DNA of 64,000 bases, from NCBI RefSeq assembly GCF_020172685.1, contig NZ_CP083986.1, positions 3,641,973 to 3,705,972 on the forward strand, written 5' to 3'. Numbering within the stretch: position 1 is the stretch's first letter; every line of letters starts with the position of its first letter. Below are positions 35,424-44,046 of the stretch, piece after piece. The DNA comes from [Mycobacterium] nativiensis. Lineage in GTDB: Bacteria > Actinomycetota > Actinomycetes > Mycobacteriales > Mycobacteriaceae. The notes under the pieces are model-generated. The model made no database searches, was not told the DNA's origin, and worked only from the letters and a program-made list of their open reading frames with translations. The position numbers and the translations under genes are program-made.

Positions 35424-36338
35424 GTGGTTTACGCGATCGCTCGCCCCCAGATCGAGGGGAACATTGCCGTCGGGGAGGACCGCCAACTCGGCTTCGCCGA
35501 GTTCGGCGCTCCGCAGGGCCGGGCCATGTTCTGGCTGCACGGCACCCCCGGCGCCCGCCGGCAGATTCCGGTCGAGGCACGGGTCTACGCCGCTGAGGCC
35601 AACATCCGCCTGATCGGAGTGGACCGGCCCGGGATCGGCTCCTCGACGCCGTACCAGTACGAGACGGTGTCCCAGTTCGCCGAAGACCTGCGCACCGTGG
35701 CCGACACGCTCGGCATCGACAAGATGGCGGTCATCGGACTGTCCGGCGGCGGCCCCTACACGCTGGCCTGCGCTGCCGCGATGCCCGAGCGGGTGGTGGC
35801 CGCCGGGATCCTCGGCGGCGTCGCCCCGGCGGTGGGACCCGAAGCCATCGACAGCACGCTGATGACGTTGGCCCGGATCGCCGAGCCGGTGCTGGAGCGG
35901 GCCGGACGCCCGATCGGAATGCTGGCCACCGGGTTGATCCGGCTGATCCGGCCGGTGGCATCGCCGGCACTGGAGCTGTACGCGCTGGTCTCCCCCGAAG
36001 GCGACCGCCGACTGCTGGGCCGGCCGGAGTTCAAGGCGATGTTCCTCGACGACCTGCTCAACGGCTCCCGAAAGCAGCTCGCAGCGCCCATCGCCGATGC
36101 CGTGCTGTTCGCCCGCTACTGGGGTTTCCAGCTCGACGAGGTGAAGGTGCCGGTGCACTGGTGGCACGGCGACGCCGACCACATCGTCCCGTTCTCCCAC
36201 GGTGAGCACGCGGTCTCCCTGCTGCCCGACGCCCGGCTGTACCCGATGCCGGGCGAGAGCCATCTGGCCGGGCTGGGCCGCGCCGAGGAGATACTGCACG
36301 CCCTGTCGCAGGCCTGGGACCGCGACGAGGCGCGCTGA
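35424..36338 (+). CDS. alpha/beta hydrolase
   Basis: A 304-residue alpha/beta-hydrolase-fold protein. The oxyanion segment FWLHGTPGARRQ, the nucleophile elbow GLSGGGP (Ser about residue 113), the acid in HGDADHIVPF and the final His in GESHLAGLGRAEE form a plausible catalytic triad. The start is uncertain: GTG 35424 is chosen, an upstream ATG at 35388 is possible. The substrate is unknown. A thioesterase gene begins 7 bp downstream, suggesting a two-gene transcript divergent from alkB, perhaps acting on acyl esters. Confidence 0.84.
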   Translation: MVYAIARPQIEGNIAVGEDRQLGFAEFGAPQGRAMFWLHGTPGARRQIPVEARVYAAEANIRLIGVDRPGIGSSTPYQYETVSQFAEDLRTVADTLGIDKMAVIGLSGGGPYTLACAAAMPERVVAAGILGGVAPAVGPEAIDSTLMTLARIAEPVLERAGRPIGMLATGLIRLIRPVASPALELYALVSPEGDRRLLGRPEFKAMFLDDLLNGSRKQLAAPIADAVLFARYWGFQLDEVKVPVHWWHGDADHIVPFSHGEHAVSLLPDARLYPMPGESHLAGLGRAEEILHALSQAWDRDEAR

Positions 36339-36345
36339 CCGACAA

Positions 36346-36741
36346 ATGACAGCACCTCAATCGATCAGAGAGTTATTCGCTCAGCTGGGCCTGCAGGAGG
36401 TGGCCTCCGCCGACGGCACCCTGACCATGGAGATGCCGGTCGACGAGCGGGTGGTCAACACCGCCGGCGGGCTGCAGGGCGGGTTGATCGCGACCATGGC
36501 CGACGTCGCGGCCGGACAGCTCGCCGCCCGCAGCACCGCCTTCGGCAACGGGATCGCCACCACCGATCTGTTCATCCGCTACCTGCGGCCGATCACCGTC
36601 GGGCCCGCGCGCGCCGTCGCGTCGATCCTGCGCACCGGACGGCGCTCGGTGGTGGCCCAGGTCGACATCTACCGGGGCAATGACGATCAGCTCGCCGCCA
36701 CCGCAACGGTGAACTTCGCCGCCATCGACCTGCCCGGCTGA
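36346..36741 (+). CDS. PaaI-type hotdog thioesterase
   Basis: A 131-residue hotdog-fold protein. The motif VVNTAGGLQGGLIATMADVAAGQLA resembles the (H)GG..ATLADxA signature of the PaaI/YbgC-like acyl-CoA thioesterases, followed by TTDLFIRYLRPITVGP. The expected catalytic Asp/Glu positions (MADVAAG) are present. It begins 7 bp after the hydrolase stop. The substrate is not predictable. Confidence 0.85.
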   Translation: MTAPQSIRELFAQLGLQEVASADGTLTMEMPVDERVVNTAGGLQGGLIATMADVAAGQLAARSTAFGNGIATTDLFIRYLRPITVGPARAVASILRTGRRSVVAQVDIYRGNDDQLAATATVNFAAIDLPG

Positions 36742-36768
36742 CGGCAGTCGCGGGCCGGCCGTTGCGAG

Positions 36769-37857
36769 TCAGTGCGCCGCGCTGAGCCGGCTTTCGATGA
36801 AGTGCGGCAGCCGGAACCGGCGCGGCGCATGCACGACCGGCTTGTCCTGCGCCGCGCCCCCGCCCTGAGCCGCGGCATAGGCCGCCGAATTGCCGGTGAC
36901 GGCCAGCACCTGGCCTCGCCAGTTGATGTCGGCCTCCCGGTAGGCCTGCACCAGCGCGCGTTCCAGCAGTTCGTCGGCCTCGTCGATCGACAACGCCGGC
37001 AGCTCGAGGAACTCGCCGTCGCGGGCATCGAGCTTGAGCGTGGTCGGGCCGGTCTCGACCAGGTCGCAGTTGGCCCGGATGCTCAACTCGGAGTTGGAGC
37101 GTACCAGCCCGGCCAGTGTGTAGGCCGCCAGCAGCGCACGCCCCGCCTCGTCCCCGGCGGGTCCGCAGTCGAAGCGCAGTTGACGCACCGCGGCGAAGCT
37201 GAGCACCTGGGTGCGAATGATCCGGCTGCAGCACACGCCGGAGTCGGCTGCCACACGCGAATCGGTCGGTGCACCGTCGACGAGCACTCCGATGATCTCG
37301 CCGGACAGCACGCCACGGAAGCGGCTCTGACCGGTGCCGCGGGCGGCGTCGATGGCACCGAACGCCAGGCTGCCCGGGCTCAATTCCATTAGGGCGCGCG
37401 CATTCTCGGGGGTGGCTTCGCGCGCCTCCCGGTATCGCGGGTGGGCGATCGCTGGTTTGCCGTCGATGGAGCCGGCCAGAAAGTGTCCGTCAAAAACCCG
37501 TTGCGGCAGTTCAAGATCGGTGTAGACCAGCCGGCCACCCTCGTAGGAGACCTGCATGTGCGGCACCCGGCCCAACACCGGATGCTGATCGCGGATCGCC
37601 TGCAGCACAGCGGCTTCCACGCGCTGGATCTGTCTCTGATTGTCGTCGACGACCACCGTCGCCGTCGGCTTCCCGTCGATCAGGCGGGTCTCCTGGACAG
37701 CAGCCGCCGGACCGCGCCCGGCGCGGTGAGCCGGGCTGATCGCGGCATGGGGTCCGCCGGCCGGGGCCAGTTCGGTGGACACGCTCAGGGTGCTGGCACC
37801 GCCGGCCTGACAGGCCGCGGTGAGCTGTTGGTAGGAAAAGCTGGACAAAGCGATCAA
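36769..37857 (-). CDS. orphan Csb1/Cas7-like protein (type I-G, formerly I-U, CRISPR family)
   Basis: A 362-residue protein whose segments match my memory of Csb1/Cas7u (GSU0053 family): TELAPAGGPHAA (residues 29-39), VVVDDNQRQIQRVEAAVLQA (68-87, equivalent to the DSxQSQxNRxE motif), YTDLELPQRVFDGH (112-125), ELSPGSLAFGAIDA (158-171, for the SPxxLxFGxWDS motif) and FRGVLSGEIIG (180-190). An internal stretch of about 50 residues seen in full-length relatives appears missing near residue 200. The start is TTG, overlapping the upstream CDF transporter stop as TTGA. No cas3, csb2, csx17 or CRISPR array is visible in the window, so a CRISPR role is doubtful. Confidence 0.72.
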   Translation of the reverse strand: MIALSSFSYQQLTAACQAGGASTLSVSTELAPAGGPHAAISPAHRAGRGPAAAVQETRLIDGKPTATVVVDDNQRQIQRVEAAVLQAIRDQHPVLGRVPHMQVSYEGGRLVYTDLELPQRVFDGHFLAGSIDGKPAIAHPRYREAREATPENARALMELSPGSLAFGAIDAARGTGQSRFRGVLSGEIIGVLVDGAPTDSRVAADSGVCCSRIIRTQVLSFAAVRQLRFDCGPAGDEAGRALLAAYTLAGLVRSNSELSIRANCDLVETGPTTLKLDARDGEFLELPALSIDEADELLERALVQAYREADINWRGQVLAVTGNSAAYAAAQGGGAAQDKPVVHAPRRFRLPHFIESRLSAAH

Positions 37858-38795
37858 CCTTTCTGCTCCAGCGAGTCTGGCACAGGTGTCCGGTCCAGGT
37901 CCGGCTCGAGATAGATGACGCGCGCTGAGGGCACCGCCGCCCGGATGGCGGCTTCAGCGACGTCGATGGTGGCGGCGACGGACGCCATGTCGAGATCGGG
38001 AGCCATCGCGATCTTGGCTCCCACCAGCATCTCGTCCGGCCCGAAGTACTGGGTCCGAAGGTGAATCAGCCGAAGGACGTTGGCGGTCTGCTCCAGCGCC
38101 GTGCGGATGGCCTGATCTTCAGCGGGGGTGGCGCCCTCACCGATCAGCAGGCTGTGCATCTCGGTCATCAGGAAGACCGCCACCAAGCCCAGCAGCACAC
38201 CGATCGCCAAGGTGCCCACGCTGTCCCACACCGGGTTGCCGGTGAGCACGCTGAGTCCGACTGCCATCAGTGCCAGCACCAGGCCGATCAGGGCAGCGGT
38301 GTCTTCCAGCAGCACGACAGGAAGCTCCGGGTTGCGGGAGTTGCGCAGGAATCGCCACCAACTGCCCTGCTCCTTCAGCGGCCGCGACTCGGCCAGCGCG
38401 GTGCGAAAGCTGTAGGTCTCCAACCCGATCGCCACCACCAGGATGACGATGGCCACCAGCGGCGAGGTCAGTTCCACGGGGTGACGAAGCTTGCGGTAAC
38501 CCTCGTACAGCGCGAACAGCGAGCCGAGGCTGAACAGCACCAGCGCAACCACGAACGACCAGAAATAGCGGCTGCGCCCGTGCCCGAACGGGTGCAGCGC
38601 ATCGGCTGCCTTGTTCGCGGCCCGCTGGCCGAACAGCAGCAGCGACTGGTTGGAGGTGTCGACCACCGAGTGCACCGCCTCGGCGAGCATGGCGCCACTG
38701 CCGGTGATCAGGAAACCGGTGAACTTCGCAACGGCGATGCCGCCATTGGCGACCAGGGCGGCGACGATCGCCCGGGTGCTACCCGACGAGGACAC
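37854..38795 (-). CDS. cation diffusion facilitator transporter
   Basis: A 313-residue CDF protein exporting divalent metal (Zn, Fe, Mn or similar). Helices with HSVVDTSNQS (equivalent of the HxxxD metal site in TM2), the HPFGHGRSRYFWSF loop, and LLEDTAALIGLVLAL (second HxxxD/ DxxxD-type site) are seen, then a cytosolic domain (EDQAIRTALEQT, LRTQYFGPDEMLVGAKI). The start is GTG, 1 bp after manA's stop region, and the gene overlaps the Csb1-like gene by 4 bp. The metal cannot be told from sequence. Confidence 0.92.
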   Translation of the reverse strand: MSSSGSTRAIVAALVANGGIAVAKFTGFLITGSGAMLAEAVHSVVDTSNQSLLLFGQRAANKAADALHPFGHGRSRYFWSFVVALVLFSLGSLFALYEGYRKLRHPVELTSPLVAIVILVVAIGLETYSFRTALAESRPLKEQGSWWRFLRNSRNPELPVVLLEDTAALIGLVLALMAVGLSVLTGNPVWDSVGTLAIGVLLGLVAVFLMTEMHSLLIGEGATPAEDQAIRTALEQTANVLRLIHLRTQYFGPDEMLVGAKIAMAPDLDMASVAATIDVAEAAIRAAVPSARVIYLEPDLDRTPVPDSLEQKG

Positions 38796-38796
38796 T

Positions 38797-40074
38797 CTAG
38801 AGACCTATCGTCGCCCGGAACAGGGCGGCCCGCCGCTGAGCCTGCACCCGGATCGGTCCGTCGTCGCTGGGGACCCAGGCCGATTCACCCCGGTGCAACG
38901 TCAACTTCCCGGACTTGGCCTGCACCGTGACCGACCCCTCGGTGCACAGCAGGATCTGTGGGCCCTGACCGTCGCAGTGCCGCGAGGGGGCGTCCACCTC
39001 GTGGCCGAGGTACTCGCCGTCCAGGGTCAGCCGCGACACGGCGAACTCCTCGGCGGGAGTCTGATAGATGAGCTCCGGCCCATCCACCCGGGTCTCCGGC
39101 CGCAGCATCTCCTCGGTGGTGGGAGTGAAGTCCAGCACCCGCAACAGTTCGGGGACATCGACGTGCTTGGGCGTGAGCCCGCCCCGCAGCACGTTGTCGG
39201 AGTTGGCCATCACCTCCAACCCGACGCCGTGCAGATAGGTGTGCAGGTTGCCGGCCGACACGAAAATCGCCTCGCCGGGCGCCAGGCTGATCCGATTGAG
39301 CAACAGCGCGGCCAGCACACCGGCGTCACCCGGGTAGCGCTCGCCGAGCTCGAGCACCGTACGGGCCTCCGCGGCGAACTCGCCGCCCTCCGAGCTCAGG
39401 TAGTGAATAGCCCCCTCGAGCACCGCGGGAACCAGCACATCCAGGTCGGGCTGCGGCGCGGTGATCCAGGTGGTGAACAGGGCGCGCAGGCCGTCGGCAT
39501 CGGACTGGTCGACATCTGTGGGGGCACCGTCTGGAGGGGAACCGAGAAGATCGATGAACGGGTCGAGGTCGGACACCGCCAACGCCCTCAGCAGCTCGAT
39601 GGTGCGCGCCGCCGGCCGAAAGCCGGCCAGCGCCTCGAACGGCTGCAGCGCCACCAGCAGTTCGGGTTTGTGGCTGGTGTCGCGGTAGTTGCGGATCGGC
39701 GAGGTCACCGGAACCCCGAGCCGCTCCTCACGCTCGTAGCCCTCGATCGCCTGCGCGGCGCTCGGGTGGGCCTGCAGCGACAGCGGCTCGCCGGCGGCCA
39801 GCACCTTGACCAGTAACGGCAGCCGGTCACCGAAGCGGGCCTGGGCCACCGAACCCAATTGCCCCTCCGGGTCGGCGGCCAACACATCCAGCAGCGACAC
39901 CTCGCCCTTGTCGGTCTCCAGACAGGCCGGGTCACCGGGGTGCGCACCCAGCCACAACTCGGCCTCCGGGTGCGCTGCCGGCACCGGTCGCCCGGTGAAC
40001 TCGGCGATAGCGGTCCTCGACCCCCAGGCGTAGGTCCGTATCGCGCCGCGTAGTAGTTCCACCGTTCCCGTCAA
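38797..40074 (-). CDS. manA: mannose-6-phosphate isomerase, class I
   Basis: A 425-residue type I phosphomannose isomerase (Rv3255c). The zinc-binding and substrate segments YAWGSRTAIAEFTGRP, AELWLGAHPGDPA, LPLLVKVLAAGEPLSLQAHPS and KPELLVALQPFEALAGFRP are present; they contain Gln/His/Glu ligands of the family. It links fructose-6-P to mannose-6-P for mannan, LAM and GDP-mannose synthesis. It overlaps the upstream TobH-like gene by 4 bp. Confidence 0.95.
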   Translation of the reverse strand: MTGTVELLRGAIRTYAWGSRTAIAEFTGRPVPAAHPEAELWLGAHPGDPACLETDKGEVSLLDVLAADPEGQLGSVAQARFGDRLPLLVKVLAAGEPLSLQAHPSAAQAIEGYEREERLGVPVTSPIRNYRDTSHKPELLVALQPFEALAGFRPAARTIELLRALAVSDLDPFIDLLGSPPDGAPTDVDQSDADGLRALFTTWITAPQPDLDVLVPAVLEGAIHYLSSEGGEFAAEARTVLELGERYPGDAGVLAALLLNRISLAPGEAIFVSAGNLHTYLHGVGLEVMANSDNVLRGGLTPKHVDVPELLRVLDFTPTTEEMLRPETRVDGPELIYQTPAEEFAVSRLTLDGEYLGHEVDAPSRHCDGQGPQILLCTEGSVTVQAKSGKLTLHRGESAWVPSDDGPIRVQAQRRAALFRATIGL

Positions 40075-41201
40075 CCCCGCAAAATCCGCATGTAGGCGGC
40101 GGCCATCTCCAACCGCACGGCCAACACCGCAAGCTGCTGCTCGATCCGGGCCGGGCCGGTCGACGCGGCCGCCACAGGCTCGGCCAGCCCCGCCGTCTCC
40201 CCCGGCCCCATCGGCACATCCCCGGCGCCGACCAGGTCGACATCGTGCAGTCCGCTGGTTCGAGCCGCCACCACCGTACGCTCGGCGGCCAGCGTCAGCG
40301 CCAGTATCCGCAACCGGTCGCCGGCCGGGCCATCGATCTGCTCGTCATGAAACAGGTCGGCCGCCCCCGTGGCGGCCTGGTCCCGCAGCACGCTCACCGC
40401 GTCCGCCAGACCGGCCGCGGCCACCACCGTCCGCCCGATCCGCAGCATGACGGCCGAGCCGTGCCGGGCCAGCGCCAGGGTCGCCGCGCAGTCACCGACC
40501 AGTGCCACGTCGCGGCCGACGATGCGATCCGCCAGGATCTTGGCCGGATTGGTGAAGACCTCACGTCCGGCGCTGTTGCGCAGCGCCTCGGCGTCCAGTT
40601 CGTCGGCCAGCGCGGGCAGGTCGATCTGCGCGGCTGTGTCCCCCGTCTCCAGCGCATCCAGCACCGCCAGCCCGGCCGCCAGGAAACGCGGCAGGCCGTA
40701 TTCCGGCGGCACACCGATCCGCGGCTCCAGCACCGCAGCCCGGCCGGCGGTGGCATCACGCAGCGGTCCCTCGTAGGGCGCCACGACCACCACCCGCGCA
40801 CCGCGCCGCACCCCGGCCGCGGCCGCGGCAACCAGCGCCGGGTCCCCCGGGTCGTCGCCGGCGATGACCACCACGTCCAGCGGCCCGATCCAGGCCGGGG
40901 CCTCGGCAGCCAGCACCAGCGGCGCGCCGGCCGAGTCGCCGCGGGCCGCGGCCAGCAGGGTTCCGGCCGACGTCGCCGCGCCGCGGGTCGACACCCAGAT
41001 CACTGCTCGCGGCGGATAGTCCTTGCTGTCACTGCGCACGGCGTCCAGCGCGCCTTCGTCGACGGCGGCCGCGGTGGCGCGCACCTGCGCACCTGCCATC
41101 GACGCCGCCCGCAGCGCCCCGTCGTGGTCCGCGGCCAGCAGGGAATTCGTGTCGTCGAGGTCGACGGTCGACCCCGGAGGCGATCCGGAGTAGCCGGTCA
41201 C
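40071..41201 (-). CDS. SIS-like/TobH-type conserved protein (Rv3256c homologue)
   Basis: A 376-residue protein between manA and pmmA, overlapping both by 4 bp. It reads DLDDTNSLLAADHDGALRAAS near the N-terminus and has Rossmann-like Ala/Val-rich segments (APAWIGPLDVVVIAGDDPGDPALVAAAAAGVRRGARVVVVAP, in parts) that suggest a SIS-type sugar-phosphate-binding fold. The orthologue is annotated TobH-like in actinobacteria. A role in mannose phosphate metabolism is inferred from the operon; no catalytic residue is evident. Confidence 0.83.
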   Translation of the reverse strand: MTGYSGSPPGSTVDLDDTNSLLAADHDGALRAASMAGAQVRATAAAVDEGALDAVRSDSKDYPPRAVIWVSTRGAATSAGTLLAAARGDSAGAPLVLAAEAPAWIGPLDVVVIAGDDPGDPALVAAAAAGVRRGARVVVVAPYEGPLRDATAGRAAVLEPRIGVPPEYGLPRFLAAGLAVLDALETGDTAAQIDLPALADELDAEALRNSAGREVFTNPAKILADRIVGRDVALVGDCAATLALARHGSAVMLRIGRTVVAAAGLADAVSVLRDQAATGAADLFHDEQIDGPAGDRLRILALTLAAERTVVAARTSGLHDVDLVGAGDVPMGPGETAGLAEPVAAASTGPARIEQQLAVLAVRLEMAAAYMRILRG

Positions 41202-42604
41202 GACCGTGACTTCTCAGCGGCGGTCAGGGCCCCGATCTGCTCGGCCACCTGAGACACCACCGCATCCACCGCGTCGGCGCCGGGCGCTTCGACATTGAGC
41301 CGCAGCAGCGGTTCGGTGTTGGAGCTGCGCAGGTTGAACCAGGTTCCGTCGCCCAAGTCGACGGTGACCCCGTCGAGGTGGTCGACGGACACCACGCGCT
41401 CGCCGAACGATCCGACCACCGCGTCCACGCACGCCTGGGCGTCGGCGACGGTGTAGTTGATCTCGCCGGACTCCGCGTAGCGCTGATAGTCGGCGGTCAG
41501 CTCCGACAGCGGCCGCTGCTGTTCGCCGAGGGCGGCCAGCACGTGCAGGGCGGCCAGCATGCCCGAGTCGGCACCCCAGAAGTCGCGGAAGTAGTAGTGC
41601 GCCGAGTGCTCGCCGCCGAAGATGGCCCCGGTCTCGGCCATCTGTGCCTTGATGAAAGAGTGTCCGACCCTCGACCGCAGCGGGGTTCCGCCGCGCTCGA
41701 CCACCAGTTCCGGCACGGCATGGGAGGTGATCAGGTTGTGGATCACCGTCGCACCGGGTTCGCGGGCCAGTTCGCGGGCGGCGACCAGGCCGGTGACCGC
41801 CGACGGGGACACCGGTTCACCACGCTCGTCGACCACGAAGCAGCGGTCCGCATCGCCGTCGAAGGCCAGTCCGATGTCGGCGCCACTGTCCCGAACGAAG
41901 GCCTGCAGATCGACCAGGTTGGCCGGATCCAGCGGATTGGCCTCGTGGTTCGGGAAGTTCCCGTCCAACTCGAAGTACAGCGGCAGCAGCGTGATCGACG
42001 CGACCGAACCGAACACCGCCGGCGCGGTGTGGCCTGCCATCCCGTTGCCGGCGTCGACGGCGACACGCAGCGGGCGCAGGCCGGTGATGTCGACCAGGGA
42101 GTGCAGGAACTGCGCGTAGTCGGCCAGCACGTCACGATCGCTGAGGGCCCCGCGCGGTGCGCCCCGACCGGCAGTCGGGTCGATGCCGTCGATGAGCTGG
42201 TCGCGGATCAGGCTCAACCCGGTGTCGGCGCCGACCGGCTTGGCGCCCGCCCGGCACAGCTTGATGCCGTTGTAGGCGGCCGGGTTGTGGCTCGCGGTGA
42301 ACATCGCGCCCGGGCAGTCCAGCGATCCGGAGGCGAAATAGAGCTGGTCGGTCGAGGCCAACCCGATCCGGACCACATCGAGTCCCTGGGCCAACACCCC
42401 CTCGGCGAACGCCGCCGACAGCGGCGGGGAGCTGTCTCGCATGTCGTGGCCGACCACCACCTGCCGGGCTCCCTCGTCGGCCATCAGCCGGGCAAAAGCG
42501 GCGCCGACCTCGGCAACCAGGGATTCATCGACTTCCGAACCGACCAAGCCACGTACGTCGTAAGCCTTGATCACACGGTGGACAGCCGCAGCGGGCCGAG
42601 ACAT
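41198..42604 (-). CDS. pmmA: phosphomannomutase/phosphoglucomutase
   Basis: A 468-residue alpha-D-phosphohexomutase (Rv3257c). The phosphoserine loop MFTASHNPAAYNGIKL, the Mg-binding FDGDADRCFVVDE, and the substrate-specificity segment GGEHSAHYYFRDF are present, with a phosphate-binding RSSNTEPLLRLNVEA. It converts Man-6-P to Man-1-P, next step after manA. ATG 42604 starts the family sequence (RPAAAVHRVIKAYDVRGLVG); the longer frame is shadow. Confidence 0.95.
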   Translation of the reverse strand: MSRPAAAVHRVIKAYDVRGLVGSEVDESLVAEVGAAFARLMADEGARQVVVGHDMRDSSPPLSAAFAEGVLAQGLDVVRIGLASTDQLYFASGSLDCPGAMFTASHNPAAYNGIKLCRAGAKPVGADTGLSLIRDQLIDGIDPTAGRGAPRGALSDRDVLADYAQFLHSLVDITGLRPLRVAVDAGNGMAGHTAPAVFGSVASITLLPLYFELDGNFPNHEANPLDPANLVDLQAFVRDSGADIGLAFDGDADRCFVVDERGEPVSPSAVTGLVAARELAREPGATVIHNLITSHAVPELVVERGGTPLRSRVGHSFIKAQMAETGAIFGGEHSAHYYFRDFWGADSGMLAALHVLAALGEQQRPLSELTADYQRYAESGEINYTVADAQACVDAVVGSFGERVVSVDHLDGVTVDLGDGTWFNLRSSNTEPLLRLNVEAPGADAVDAVVSQVAEQIGALTAAEKSRS

Positions 42605-42662
42605 GGACAGGGCTCCTGACGAAGTGGACTGTTGACGCTCCAGCCTATCCCGTATTCGGCGA

Positions 42663-43103
42663 TCAGTCCGACGGGTCGGGCAACACCCGCAGGTGACCGC
42701 GTCGCCGACCGTTACTCTTGCCCGGCGGCCCCGGCGGCGCCAGCACGCCTCCGCCCGAGGTGGTCGCGGGTGCGCCCCGGGTGGCCGACTCGGTCGGCGC
42801 GGCCTGCGGGTACCATCCGTTGGCCGGTGCGGCACGCCCCGTCTCGCGCTCGCGAACCGCCTCGGCCAATGCGATCAGGTCGTCCTCCTCGGGGGACACC
42901 CACGGGCCGGGGTGACGAACCAGTTCCCACCCGCGCGGGGCGGTGATCCGGCCCGCGTGGCTGAAGCACAGATCCCACGAATGCGGCTCGGCGGCGGTGG
43001 CCAGCGGGCCGACCACCGCGGTGGAGTCCGAGTAGACGAACGTCAAGGTCGCCACCGCGTAATGCGGGCACGCTGGGCGGCAGCAGCGACGCGGAACGTT
43101 CAC
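42663..43103 (-). CDS. DUF3499 family protein (Rv3258c homologue)
   Basis: A 146-residue protein with a Cys-rich start VNVPRRCCRPACPHYAVATLTFVYSDSTAV and DLCFSHAGRITAPRGWELVRHPG. The Cys/His arrangement (CCRPAC ... CFSHA) resembles a small zinc-binding module. The C-terminus is Pro/Gly/Ala-rich. GTG 43103 fits the conserved N-terminus. It lies upstream of pmmA and is divergent from the metallopeptidase-like gene. Function unknown. Confidence 0.86.
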   Translation of the reverse strand: MNVPRRCCRPACPHYAVATLTFVYSDSTAVVGPLATAAEPHSWDLCFSHAGRITAPRGWELVRHPGPWVSPEEDDLIALAEAVRERETGRAAPANGWYPQAAPTESATRGAPATTSGGGVLAPPGPPGKSNGRRRGHLRVLPDPSD

Positions 43104-43192
43104 GCCCGTGAGGCTATCGTGGCCGCGCGCCGCCGGTGCGCCGGACACGCGCAATGAGCGGAGACCCTATGCGCAACCGTTACCATCGCTGC

Positions 43193-43648
43193 GTGATCGC
43201 CACGCGTCGCCCCCGGCGCGGCCGCGAGCCCCGCGGGCCGCTGCTGCCGCCGTCCGTACCTGGCTGGCGCACCCGTGCCGAACGATTCGACATGGCGGCG
43301 CTGGAGGCCTACGAGCCCATCGAACAACGCTGGAAACAACGGCTGTCGGCACTGGATGTGGCCGTCGACGAGATTCCGCGGATCACGGCCAAAGACCCCG
43401 ACAGTGTGCAGTGGCCGCCCGAAGTGGTCGCCGATGGGCCCATTCCCCTGGCCCGCTTGATACCTGCCGGGGTGGACGTTCGAGGCAATCCGACTCGGGC
43501 GCGAATCCTATTGTTCCGCAAGCCCATCGAGCAACGCGCGAACGACAGCGTCGAACTCGAGGATTTGTTGCACGAAATTCTGGTGGCTCAGGTCGCCACC
43601 TACCTGGACGTCGATCCGACCGTCATCGACCCGACGATCGACGACTGA
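43193..43648 (+). CDS. metallopeptidase-like (zincin_1/DUF1025-type) protein, Rv3259 homologue
   Basis: A 151-residue protein: VIATRRPRRGREPRGPLLPP, then WRTRAERFDMAALEAYEPIEQRW, PLARLIPAGVDVRGNPTRARILLFRKPIEQRA and LEDLLHEILVAQVATYLDVDP. The family has a HExxH zinc motif, but here it reads HEILVAQ, so the second His is lost. GTG 43193 follows a TACCAT -10-like hexamer by 6 bp, pointing to a leaderless start; in-frame ATGs at 43169 and 43136 are alternatives. Protease activity is doubtful. Confidence 0.84.
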   Translation: MIATRRPRRGREPRGPLLPPSVPGWRTRAERFDMAALEAYEPIEQRWKQRLSALDVAVDEIPRITAKDPDSVQWPPEVVADGPIPLARLIPAGVDVRGNPTRARILLFRKPIEQRANDSVELEDLLHEILVAQVATYLDVDPTVIDPTIDD

Positions 43649-43659
43649 CCGTCCCGCTA

Positions 43660-44046
43660 TCAGATGATGCCGCGCTTGAGGCGCCGGCGCTCACGCTCGG
43701 ACAGGCCGCCCCAGATGCCGAAGCGCTCGTCGTGCGCCAGCGCGTACTCCAGGCACTCGCTGCGCACCGAGCAACGCTGGCAGATCTTCTTGGCCTCCCG
43801 GGTCGAGCCGCCCTTCTCCGGGAAGAAGGCCTCGGGGTCGGTCTGCGCGCACAGCGCGCGCTCCTGCCACTCCTCGTTGCTTGCCGAGTCGGCGTCGAAC
43901 GCATCGAATTCGTCGTATCCCTCAGGCTCGGGAACCAGACTCAGATGCGGTCGGCTGCGGACCGGCTCGACTCCTGCTGATGTGGTCATGTCGGTACCGG
44001 CATGCGACGTGCCCCCCATTACGCCCCAAAGGTGCTCATAGGACAT
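43660..44046 (-). CDS. whiB2: WhiB2/WhmD iron-sulfur regulator
   Basis: A 128-residue WhiB protein. The four cluster Cys are visible: CAQTDPEAFF, then KKICQRCSVRSEC (Cys-x2-Cys-x5-Cys), followed by the GIWGG turn and the basic tail RERRRLKRGII. WhiB2/WhmD is essential for septation in M. smegmatis. ATG 44046 is fixed by GAGGAGG 8 bp upstream. A TAGTAT -10 candidate lies at 44073-44078 on this strand. Confidence 0.95.
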   Translation of the reverse strand: MSYEHLWGVMGGTSHAGTDMTTSAGVEPVRSRPHLSLVPEPEGYDEFDAFDADSASNEEWQERALCAQTDPEAFFPEKGGSTREAKKICQRCSVRSECLEYALAHDERFGIWGGLSERERRRLKRGII

